A stretch of 64,000 nt of DNA from the NCBI GenBank assembly GCA_963575745.1, contig CAUYUJ010018560.1, positions 317,813-381,812 on the forward strand, read 5' to 3'. The position numbers and the translations under genes were made by a program. The notes beneath the pieces were generated by a model, which saw only the letters and a program-made list of their open reading frames with translations, had not been told where the DNA came from and did not search any database. The stretch comes from Prorocentrum cordatum (Eukaryota; Sar; Dinophyceae; Prorocentrales; Prorocentraceae). Shown piece after piece: positions 53,799-62,816 of this stretch (position 1 is the stretch's first letter; the number at the start of each line of letters is the position of its first letter).

Positions 53799-53933
53799 AT
53801 GTCCGGCCCCGCAAACCCTCCCGCTCCGTTGTGGTGGCCGTAGGTGAAGCCCTCCATGGTGTGCGTCTTGCCAGAGCCTGTCTGGCCGTACGCGAACACG
53901 GTGGCGTGGAAGCCTGCCACCACCTTGGCGGGG
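53799..53933 (-). CDS. Kinesin motor exon A: P-loop
   Basis: The minus strand after acceptor CCCCCTGGCAG reads [18 protein letters not shown] then [25 protein letters not shown] is the kinesin Walker A loop and [13 protein letters not shown] is essentially diagnostic of a kinesin motor, an ATP-driven microtubule motor. This is the first of five collinear exons (A 53933, B 36394, C 28993, D 21334, E 16929) found on the minus strand. The donor is uncertain: GT after GGACAT (phase 2) does not fit exon B, whereas a GC a few codons earlier (after AACGGA or GGGTTT, phase 0) does. The first 70-90 motor residues, expected upstream, were not found between here and 55.4 kb. Subfamily not assigned. Confidence 0.93.
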
Positions 53934-53978
53934 CTGCCAGGGGGCAAGATCAGTCAGCATGGAACCTTTGGGGGCCCG

Positions 53979-54168
53979 GAATGGGTACGGAAAAAATGGG
54001 TACAACGCCCAACAACAAATGTTGTCCCAAACCGACAGCGGCCGCTGTTGGGCAGGCGGCCTTCTGTCTCGAATGGACACAGGCCGCGGCGACACCAACA
54101 GCGAGTCCTGTTCAGAGTGAACAGGAACTGTTGTTGGCCATTGTACCCACTCTCTCCGTGCCCATTTC
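53979..54168. mobile_element. Foldback element family 1, copy 2, 45 bp from exon A
   Basis: 190 bp. The left end GAATGGGTACGGAAAAAATG, GGTACAACGCCCAACAACA and right end TGTTGTTGGCCATTGTACCC, CTCTCCGTGCCCATTTC are inverted copies of about 38 bp. GGGGGCAAGATCAGTCAGCA (53940) and GGGGGCAGGATCAATCAGCA (54187) form a near-identical direct repeat just outside, so the element and its flanks lie between duplicated sequence. One of these flanks overlaps the exon A splice acceptor region. Confidence 0.9.
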
Positions 54169-54229
54169 GTTCGTGCCGATGCCAAGGGGGCAGGATCAAT
54201 CAGCATGGAGGCTGGATGTGTCACCAGCT

Positions 54230-55094
54230 CGGAACACGCAGCGAAGCGGGCCGCGTCGGCACAGAGTCGGGATCGAAGAGGATCGGCCGCGCCAGGATGC
54301 ACAGCAGCGTCGTGCAGACATCGGGCCGCATCGGATTGTCGTGAAGTCGGAATCGAGGCAGGTCGGGCCGGCCATTATCGGCATCGAACCGGGTCGATCG
54401 GATCGACATGGGCCCTCAGGGGTGGGGCTCGAGGCCCCCCGGGCCACATGTGGCTTCTACAATGGCAGTCGCCGTGCTACTAGGAAGGGCGCCAAATGCG
54501 GAGCGAAAGGGCTTCTCTGGACACGGCGAACCTCGGCCACGAGCACGCTTCCCGACCTAGACCTACGGAGCGGCCCGAAAGCCACATCCCATTCTGAAAC
54601 CAACGTGGTGCACGGAGACTGTGTCTCGCCTCATTTTCTCGCTGCGCATCTGGGGTGTCAACACGTGTGGCTCCAACATCGCACGAGAGGGCAGCCGTAG
54701 GGACACATAAAGGCTCCAATTCGGCCACAGGAGGCGCCCAAGAGCGAACGCATCAAGACGGCCCCAAGAGGGGATTTTCGGTTCTTGGACGGGGGAGGCT
54801 GGAATTTACGACACCCCCCCTCCCACAACAGCATCACTGATACACACTAGACGCTGGGAGTGGTACTGTCCGGGAAGCTTTAGGGCCAATCTGGTTTCAA
54901 GATGGCACCATATGCCTTTCGAGTGCATCCACGATGGCACAATGTGGTCCCGATTGGCTCAATGTGGCCTTCAGCATGCCTTCAAGCGGCCCCGAGTTGG
55001 CCCCAAGTGTGTTCCAACCGGCGTGGTTTCCTTCCACGGACGACCTCGAAAGAGCAGCATTACTCAAACGCAAGACTTGCCCAACGCATGGTGT
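54230..55094. other. Unique sequence
   Basis: No kinesin N-terminal exon could be recognised. 54716-54770 has GGCCCCAAGAGG minisatellite. Confidence 0.35.
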
Positions 55095-55375
55095 TGCAAC
55101 AGCATCCTGATCATGATCATGATCATGCTGATGATGATGACTGGATTGGACTACGGCGGCCTGTTCAGGTTCAGTCGCCTCACAATCAACATCAGCATCA
55201 TCACCATCATCGTCATCAACATCATCACCGCCATCGTTGTCGTCATCATCACCGCATCGTCTTCCTCATCAGCATCATCGTCCTCGTCACCCCATCGTCA
55301 TCGCCATCGTCATCACCGTCATGATCATCATCATCATCCTCGTCATCGTCGTCCAGGATCGCCAGAGAACCGCCG
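55095..55375. repeat. (CAT)n-rich tract
   Basis: GATCATGATCATG and CATCATCGTCATC for about 280 bp, at the 3' end of the kinase pseudogene. Confidence 0.85.
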
Positions 55376-55489
55376 ACCTTCGGCAGAGGACGGGGGAAGG
55401 CAGATCGGATACATGTTTTTGCAAGCAATCGCGAGACTCCCGCAGGTCTCGGTCCAAAGTGTCTGGGAGTGTTGAAGCCAGGGTATAAT

Positions 55490-56981
55490 CGGTCAGGCCA
55501 GAAGCAGGGGTGGCCTGCTGTCTCACGCGGTCAGTGCGCGACACTTCGGCCAGCACCTCCGCCAGGTCAGGGAGCGCCACGGGGACCTCGGCCAAGTGTT
55601 AAGTGTTGGGCCACAGCGTAATTCACGACGCGGAAGAACTCCGCAGGGCCAGGCGTGGAGTTGATCTTGCGCGCACTGACCTCCCGAAACACGTCGGAGC
55701 GGAACGTGGCGGCGATCTGCAGCCTCAGGTCGTCGGCGTCGTCGGTCTTTGCCGTTGCAGCCGGTCCGTCGAAAGTGCGCTTGCACTCCTCGTGGCTGCG
55801 CGCATTGCGGCCCAGGGCGCACAGGTTCCCCGCGTAGAAGGACCCAGGCTCTCGGTTGAGGGTGATTCGTTCTTGGCCTTCCACCTTCAATCCCACGGAG
55901 CGCGCGCGCCGAAAAACGCCGCGGACGCACGCAGCAAGGAGCAGCCGCCGCCTGCGTGCCAACCATCGTCCCGCGCGCCTGGATTCATAAGCTGGATCGA
56001 CGAGTGCGCGAACGCGTTGTCGGCGAAGTCCTCTGGCAGGACGGGCTGCTCTAGCACGTTGTCGTCGCGGACCGCCTCGCGCATTCTGGCGCCCAGCTGT
56101 TGCAGCCGAGGGCGCCGCTGAGCCCGCATCGCTCGCGCGAAAGCGGCGAAGCGCACCGACGGGATCAGATGCAAGTTCGCGCCCCTGTTCAGGGCGCGGC
56201 ACTGATGGGGGGTTCTTCGCCCGCGATGCCTGCGACCTCGGTTTTGAAAACCCGTGCCGCCTCCTTCCCTCGAGCGCAATTGGAATGGGTTGCCCCCGTC
56301 TCCAGGCGCTGCTTGGGTGGGCTGTTCCAGCTGGGGCACGTCTGCAAAAAGCGGAGCAAATCTGGGTCGAGGCCTCCCTCCGCTATCGTTCCGGCACCAT
56401 TATTGCCGGGCTGCTTTGCCAGGCGGACGCGCGGCGGCACCTGGCCAGGCAGCTGTAGAAGCAGTTGGCTTTCGTCTCGGCAATGCCCATTCTCGCGGGC
56501 CGCAGCCACGCCAACAACTGGTCGACGAGCTGGGCGAGACCTTTGGGGCAGCCTTCGAAGCTGGGAGAGGGCCGCGCCCGCGGGGGCTTCGCTGTTTCAG
56601 CCGTCGGCCAAGCCTCGCCCGACTGCCCGTGCCACTTCTTGAAGAAAGACAAGGAATCCAGCCACGTGGCTGGGCATTATGTCATCCGCGGCCCCTCTCT
56701 CTCGCTGCCTGGAGGCCCCGAGATCGCCGCGATGGCATCCGCGAGTTTTCTGCAACGCGCGGCGCAAAAGAGCGGCTGGCGCGCGCATGTCACTCCGCGG
56801 CCACGCACCCGAGGGACCACATGTCCAAATCTTCTTGACAACGCTGGCCCCCTGGGAAGACGTCTGGAGGCCTGTAATTGGCCGTGCGAGCATGGATCTC
56901 GTCGTCGCTGGGGCGCGGCTTCTTCTGCAACCTGGCGAAGGGGTTCGCCGTCTCCACGCGGCCGAGATCGCCGATCACCAC
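55490..56981 (-). pseudogene. Protein kinase pseudogene with long C-terminal extension
   Basis: The first segment starts at a pyrimidine-rich acceptor (CCCCCTCTTTCCGCAG) and reads VVIGDLG (DFG loop with Leu), RTANYRPPDVFPGG (activation-loop end; YRPPE type of CMGC kinases) and DMWSLGCVAAE (56825). After a frame change come RQPLFCAARCRKLADAIAAI and SGPPGSE, an in-frame TAA (56677), then ATWLDSLSFFKKWHGQSGEA and GLAQLVDQLLAWLRPARMGI (the subdomain XI-like end). Further frame changes lead through GTIAEGGLDPDLLRFLQTCP, DNVLEQPVLPEDFADNAFAH, REPGSFYAGNLCALGRNARS and AEFFRVVNYAVAQHL to LAEVPVALPDLAEVLAEV. At least five frameshifts and one stop in 1.5 kb exclude a working product unless the assembly is wrong. 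One shift sits in a GCGCGCGC run (about 55905), another at a duplicated AACACTT (about 55600). The N-lobe and catalytic loop were not found upstream. Confidence 0.75.
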
Positions 56982-56989
56982 CTGCGGAA

Positions 56990-57865
56990 AGAGGGGGCGG
57001 ACGGAGGAGAGGGGGGCGGCGACGACCTCCAGGGGGAGGGGGAAAGAGTTGCGGCGGGACGACGACCCTCGCGCGCCACGCTGCCCCTGCGCAGCCGTCG
57101 CGCACGCCGTGCGCTAACCTCAATCGCGCTCTCATTGTGCTCTCCGTCGCCACGGGGAATAAAGCACATGCACTTTGCGCTGATCTTTGGCGCTTCCATA
57201 GCAGATCTACGACATAGCTGCAAGAGATCCACGAAGACCCCGAAGAGAAAACAATGCAACAACAACGGCGTGTCATGAACATGAACTGGGGCCACCTGCC
57301 CTCAAATCCATCCATTGGCTCGGTGAGCGCGCCAAGCGATGCAAGTCAGCCAGGCAACAGACGACCCCGCTGGCTCCGCATCCTGCCAGATGATCAGCAC
57401 AAAACGTAGCCGCTTTCCACGCGGCACCTATGCCGCGAATCTGCGCCGCAAGGGTGGAGGAGACAAGGGCGAGGAGGACAAGTGCACGCGTGGGCGCGGA
57501 GGGCGAGGAAGACAAGGGCGAGGACGAGGAGGACGAGGACGATAAGGCGAGGAGGACGACCGGGCGGCCGAGCCGCGCAACCGCGGACGGGAGCACCGGC
57601 CAACGCAGGGCCAAGCTCGCACATAGACGGGCCACGCCATGCCTACGCGAAGCGTGGCAGCAAAATTATCGAAAGACATCCAGAGGCAACCCAGTCTCGG
57701 TGTGCTTGCCAGCCCGCACTCGAGAGACATTGCATTTCTGCCTATTGCGGGCTGGGGGGTGCTCGGACGGTCCTAAGCACTGGTCATTGCTGAGCCTACA
57801 GTTGGCGAGGTGCCCAAAGGACACTTGATCGGAGCCACGCAGGGCGCGCACAAGCGCGCCGCGGG
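56990..57865. other. GC-rich sequence, no supported gene
   Basis: 57000-57060 is pyrimidine-rich on the minus strand, as expected before the kinase acceptor. 57470-57560 has AGGGCGAGGA repeats. A short minus frame near 57400-57300 looks protein-like (RFVLIIWQDAEPAGSSVAWL) but was not identified. Confidence 0.4.
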
Positions 57866-58600
57866 TCACCGACACTCAGTGCCCATTGAGCTCGACGATG
57901 GCTTCATCGATCGGCGCACTGACACCCGCGGGCCCCTGATTCGCGCGAGCGGAACCGTCGCCGCCAAGATACTCGTCAGAACTCTAACGCAACCTGGACA
58001 GCGCGAGCTCTGAGAGGCGGGGCACTCTGGAGCAAAGATGCCCCCCTGGGCCTTCAGCCGCTGCTGAGCCGCGGGCACGCGCTCCGACAACAGCAACTTA
58101 TGAGGGCTAGCATGAGTTCTGGCGACAGCTAGACACTCTTTGCGTTGGAACAAGGTGCCCCCGACAGCCACTCGGTGCCTTGTGAGAGCCACAGGGGCCA
58201 TGGGGGCCCGTATATGCACTGAACGCGCGGGCCTATCACCCAACGCATCTCGATGAGCCATCTTGCGCGCGCACCACGCCATGAACATAGCCTCCACGCG
58301 CGCGTCCTGAAGCGCACTCCCACGCGACGTCGCCAACGCGTTGGATACAGCGTGGACCAATGCGTCTGCCTAAGCAAAGTAGTCAAACCACTCGTTGCCA
58401 GGAAAATGCCCCCAAGGATGCCGATCCAGTTTAAAGAACAGGAGGGACATGCCCGACTTAACGCTACAGCTGGACCAAGGACAGAAGATCGGGGGCGCGC
58501 AAACATGGATTAGCGATCCATGGATTTGGCGCGCGGTCACCAAATCCATGGATCGGGGGAGGTGCCCTCCCTTAAATGCGGCCGGTGCTGCCTCGTTCGG
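57866..58600 (-). pseudogene. Unidentified open frame with one in-frame TAG
   Basis: A single minus frame from about 58440 to 57866 reads LDRHPWGHFPGNEWFDYFA, TAG (58372-58370), then ADALVHAVSNALATSRGSAL and on to a stop at 57866, more than 180 codons. GHFPGNEWFDYFA loosely recalls the end of RNase H domains of retroelements (xHxGNxxNExADxxA), but that is weak. No start, splice site or second motif supports it. It may be a retroelement remnant. Confidence 0.35.
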
Positions 58601-58930
58601 CGGCGGATATCCGCGATTTCCAATGGAAACGGGACCCGTCGCTACCCCACCCCCCCGATCGCCTGAGAAAAGCATCCTTCAAGAGCATGAGACCCTCCGC
58701 CGGCCCGAACTGAAGAACACTTGAGGGCGCCCTGCCCCAGGATGCACAGGAACGTCCAACAGACACGAAGAACACCAGGGTACCCTCCCCGAGGCGGCCT
58801 TGATCTTATACCTGGGAAGAGCATTCGAGGGGGGCCTCCCCCAGGATGCCCAAGAACCTCCGACAAACACGAAGAACCTTAGGGTACCCTCCCCGAGCCG
58901 ATCTCGATCTCATACCTCGGCCCGGCCGCA
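58500..58930 (+). repeat. Small hairpin and 98-bp dispersed repeat array
   Basis: CCATGGATTTGG / CCAAATCCATGG form a hairpin at 58520-58555. 58660-58925 has two units with CACGAAGAACAC and CCTCCCCGAG, related to 16388-16490 and 59690-59850. Confidence 0.75.
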
Positions 58931-58989
58931 GTCAGTCGGCTCACGCGGCTCCGTCGGGAAAGGCGCCAATGGCGCCGTTGGCGTAATTC

Positions 58990-59366
58990 GCCGGTCCAAC
59001 GGGCCAGAGGCGTGCTAAGATCTCCGGTAATTGCTAAATAGTACTTCTACTTCGCGCGCGCGGGGCGGCCCCTGGGGGTCCCCGGACGCAAAAGACCCCG
59101 GCAGGGTCCCGGCAGACTCGGGTCAGAGATGCCGGACCGGGCAATTTTTCGACATCCCTCACGAGGATCGTGGCCTCCGAGGGGGGAGCCGCAATCGACT
59201 ACCCCCCCTCCCGCCCCAAGAGGCTCCCAAGAGCCCCCAAGAGGCCCTGGGGGCCCCCAAGACGCCGCCAAGGAGCCCCAAGAGACTCCCAAGAGGTCCC
59301 CAAGAGGCCTCCACGAGGCCCTGAAGAGGGCTCCAGGGCCGGCGGAATGAGCGAAGCGATTGAATA
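58990..59366 (+). repeat. Composite minisatellite element family 2, copy 2
   Basis: AGGCGTGCTAAGATCTCCGG (59010), CGCGCGCGCGGGGCGGCCCC and TGGGGGTCCCCGG (59055), GGCCCCAAGAGG minisatellite (59211-59330) and GGGCCGGCGGAATGAGCGAA GCGATT (59337) reproduce the order at 39060-40258. Confidence 0.8.
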
Positions 59367-59999
59367 AACGCCCACCAGGCACGTTGGACAACGCAGGTGT
59401 GTTCAGAAGGCGCCCCTCCAAATTCAAGGTTGAGAAATCGGGGCTGCCTTGGCGGTGGAGCTTTGGGCGTTTCTCTTTTCTGCCGATGCTTGCGCCCCGG
59501 CAGCGGCCGCGAAGGCAACACTGAGATGGGGGTCCGGAGGCGGCACGGCGGCACCGTCGACGCAACGTCTGTGGATGGGCGTCTTCTGCGCCAACTGCGG
59601 TGTGTCGAGGAAGGCGCCAGGGCTGCGGAGCCGAAGCCGGCTGCACGCGGCACATTTCGCGGCCCCCCCTTTTCCATCCCCCTTCCTCCCCAAGGGCACC
59701 CTCCCCGAGCCGACCTCGATCTCATACCCCGGGCCGACCGCACGCACGCACACACACACACAGGATGCACAAGAACATCCAACGAGCACGACGAACACCA
59801 GGGCACCCTCCCCGAGCCGACCTCGATCTCATACCCAGGGCCGATCGCGCACACACACACAATGCCTCAGATGCAACAGCATTCTCCACCTTGCTCTGCT
59901 CGGATCGGGCGACCAGAGGGGGTGGCTGTACAGCAGAGCGGGGGCTACAGGCATATCAGCGACGCGCGACTTCTGACAAATGCGGGTCCAGGCGCTTGT
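59367..59999. repeat. Unique sequence, then 98-bp dispersed repeats
   Basis: 59690-59850 has two units with CGAGCCGACCTCGATCTCAT. 59390-59690 and 59851-59999 show no gene. Confidence 0.6.
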
Positions 60000-60185
60000 T
60001 CAGAGAAGAGGAGGGGGAGGAAGGGAAGGAGGGAGGGAGGGAGGGAGGAGGGAGGTGGACGAGGAGAAGGAGGAGGGAGGAGGGAGGAGGGAGGAGGGAG
60101 GATGAGGAGGAGGGAGGAGGGGGAGGGAGGATGAGGAGGAGGGAGGAGGAGAAGGGAGGAGGGAGGAGGAGGAGGGAGGGGTCCT
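60000..60185. repeat. (GGGAGGA)n tract
   Basis: GGAGGGAGGAGG for about 180 bp. Confidence 0.95.
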
Positions 60186-60249
60186 GGGTTCCCCCTACCC
60201 CTTCAGACCCCGGGGGCCTTTGTCCAGATGATAAGGCGCTCTTCGCCCC

Positions 60250-60500
60250 CAGAAGGCTGCGGCCATGGGAGCGCGATGTGAGAAGCGATGCTCGACGTGG
60301 TCGTGCAAATCTACCAGCGAAGGCAAGAGTGGACATAAAACGTGCCCCCCCCCTCCAACAGAAACAAATCCCGTCTCGCCCCCAGACGGCTGCGGTGGCC
60401 ACAGAAGTGCGGTGTGTGAAGCGGTGCTCGACGTGGTCGTGCAAATCTGCCAGCGAAGGCAAGAGTGGACATAAAACGTGCCCCCCCCCCCCCCTCAAAA
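60250..60500 (+). repeat. Two 122-bp tandem units
   Basis: GTGCTCGACGTGGTCGTGCA and AGCGAAGGCAAGAGTGGACA recur at about 60290 and 60426, each ending in a C run. Confidence 0.9.
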
Positions 60501-61040
60501 AGCAGATCCCGACGAGGACGGCGCCCACCCGCGCAGGAGGCGCCAGCTCGTGGGGGAACGAGCGGCGGGGGCGAAACCGGCTGCACGCAGCGGAGTTCGG
60601 ACCCCCCCCCCCCCCACACGGGCGGCCACTGCGCAGGCCCCACTCCCCGATCAGGGGAGGGAGGGAGGGAGGGAGGGGAGGGGGGAGGAGGCGAGAAGGA
60701 ACGAGAACGAGCGATTGGACGTACGGTCAAGTTGCATCGTGAGGATGCGCGGTAAGGACAGCAGGGCCTTGGAGGGCCAACTTGGCATTTTCTAACGGGG
60801 CTGGCCAGCGAAAGTCGCCAAGGATCCGCCAAAGGGTTAAGGATGCAAGGGTAGCGTTGGAAAGTCGCTCACCTCGACCCTCGATCTCGATCCTCTCCTC
60901 GATCTTAGATTCTCTTCGACCCTTGATCTCGACCAGATTCTCGATCTTCGGGGGAGAGCGGGAGAGGCGAGAGGGAACGAAACGAGCGATTCGACGTACG
61001 GCAGATTCGTGTGGCGTCGGCACGCGCAACGGTCTGTGAC
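60501..61040. repeat. Spacer and dispersed GCGGTAAGGAC repeat
   Basis: 60655-60690 is GGGA-rich. 60748-60865 matches the repeat seen at 6967-7060. 60880-60965 repeats CTCGATCTC/GATTCTC strings. No gene. Confidence 0.6.
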
Positions 61041-61420
61041 ACCACGTCGATCGTTCAACCTTGAACCGATCCCGGCCCCGACCGTTCCAGGTTGAATTCC
61101 GTCGGGTCCAGTGGCGTTGCCGTGTCCATCGGTGCTCCCGCGCCGCCAGAACTCAACCTTGCACGCCTCCGCCGGCGTCGCCGGCGCGCCAGCACCGCAC
61201 GAACCTGCCGTAGTCGGTTGAACAAAAAGTTACGTACAGTCAAAAACCCCAACAAGGAAGCGCGGTAAGGACGCAAGACCCTTGGAAGCCGAAGTTGGGA
61301 TTTTTGGGGCGGCGGACGACGAAAACCCCAAGGACGCAAGAGCAAGGAAGAGCAAGGACGCAAGGGTACCCTGGGCAAAGTCGCGCGTCCTTAGTAGGGT
61401 TTTTGACTGTACACCCTCTA
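61040..61420 (+). repeat. Two dispersed repeats
   Basis: 61040-61215 (ATCGTTCAACCTTGAACCGA, CGCACGAACCTGCCGTAG) matches 27545-27690. 61230-61410 starts TACAGTCAAAAACCC and ends with its complement GGGTTTTTGACTGTA, with GCGGTAAGGACGCAAGACCC inside, so this copy is itself bounded by a 15-bp inverted repeat. Confidence 0.8.
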
Positions 61421-61537
61421 TCCCCTGACCGCCACAGAAGCCGCGAGCGAGACGTGCCCGGCCGCGACGAAGGTGCCACCCTATCCCTGAAGAAGAACTC
61501 GAGGGGAGGAGGGGAGGGCTCGCTCCCCCCTGGCTAC

Positions 61538-61616
61538 CCTTTTTCTCATCCGACCCGATCTGCTCCGCCACCTTGTCGACCATGCCCTCGACGCGGGTCA
61601 GGCACCACGCGTCCTC
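61538..61616 (-). CDS. Isolated exon-like segment, function unknown
   Basis: Between a clean acceptor (GGACTGCTCGCAG) and donor (AAAAAGG followed by GTAGCC), the minus strand has 79 bp reading EDAWCLTRVEGMVDKVAEQI then GSDEKK. Codons prefer G or C at the third position, as in the kinesin exons. No family is recognised. It could belong to the kinase gene downstream or to a gene of its own. Confidence 0.4.
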
Positions 61617-61649
61617 CTGCGAGCAGTCCGGACCTCGCCCCCGGAAGAA

Positions 61650-62314
61650 TGGTGCAGGAGGGGATCTGAGCGATATGTTATGTGGCACGCTCCGCCGACT
61701 GCTGCAAGCTTACACGCCGTTCAGGTGCGTGCGAACCGCCAACAGGCTGCGGAGCGTGCGACGCCGCGCATCCTGCTGGGAAGCAGGCAGGACCTCGCCT
61801 CTGGCACTTTTGAGACAGCGCCGCCCTCTTCCAGCACACTGCGAGGTCCAGGCGGGCGCACGTCAGAAGGTTCCCAGGAGGGAAGAGGAAGGCGAGGACG
61901 AGGAGGAACGAGGGAGGCGACGGAAGAGGAGGAGAAGGAAAAGAGGAGCGCACGCCGCCTTGGGGGGGCGTGTTCGTTCGTCGGATGTTGAATGCAGCGC
62001 GAAGTGCGCTGCGAGCCTGAGAGATAGCGTCAGAGATAACCGTCGCAGCCCCCAGGTGGGGCCGAAACTTGTGGTATATGTGATACGGTGGAGGCATTGG
62101 GTAAGGAACCCTTAGATAAGGAATCCAGGGTCTGGAGCCCGGTGGAACTCCAATTGATGCTTGGCAGTGGATATCAACGCCGCCCTCATCAAATAAGGAA
62201 CCCTCCGGGTCTGAAGCCTCCCCGGCACATTCCTTAACCAACGCCCCCACCGTAGGACAATACTAGGGCTCTATGAGCCCGCACCCAGCCGACCTCCCCA
62301 TCATCGTAGTCCCC
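61650..62314. other. Unique sequence
   Basis: 61880-61945 is GGAGGA-rich. No gene, tRNA or rRNA was recognised. Confidence 0.4.
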
Positions 62315-62728
62315 GAATGAAGAAGAGGATGGGGTGGAGGAAAGATGAGGAAGGGAGGAATGATGATGAGATGGAGGAGGGGGGGAGGAGGAGCGAGGAG
62401 CCAGGAGCGAGGAGGAGGAGGAGAGGAGGAGCGAGGAGGAGGAGGAGGAGGAGGAGGAGGAGGAGAAGGAGGAGGAGGAGGAGGAGAGGAGGAGGAGGAG
62501 GAAGAGGAGGAGGGGGGCAGAGGAGCGAGGAGGAGGAGGAGGAGGAGGAGGAAGGAAAGGAGGAGGAGGATGAGGAGGAAGAGGACCGAGGAGCGAGGAG
62601 CAAGGAGCGAGGGGTGAGGAGGAGGAGCGGGGAGGGAGAAGCGAGGAGGAGAGGGGAGGAGGAGGAGGAGGAGGAGGAGGAGGAGGAGGAGGAGGAGGTG
62701 GAGGAGGAGGAGGAGGAGGAGGAGGAAC
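62315..62728. repeat. (GGA)n tract abutting the SL relic
   Basis: GGAGGAGGA with GCGAGGAG interruptions for about 410 bp, ending three bases before the spliced-leader relic. Confidence 0.95.
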
Positions 62729-62730
62729 AG

Positions 62731-62754
62731 TCCGTAGCCATTGTTTGGCTCAAG
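62731..62754 (+). other. DinoSL relic with a 2-nt insertion
   Basis: Reads TCCGTAGCCATT, then GT, then TTGGCTCAAG. Without the GT it is identical to the 22-nt dinoflagellate spliced leader with T in the variable first position. No GT donor follows AAG (GCAGCT follows), so this is not an SL RNA gene but a leader carried in by a reverse-transcribed mRNA. It lies 62 bp before the ATG of the adjoining frame. Confidence 0.85.
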
Positions 62755-62816
62755 GCAGCTGTCTAACTTCCAGGCACGGCACCGACTGTACAATCTCGAG
62801 TTACTTCTGTGGCATC

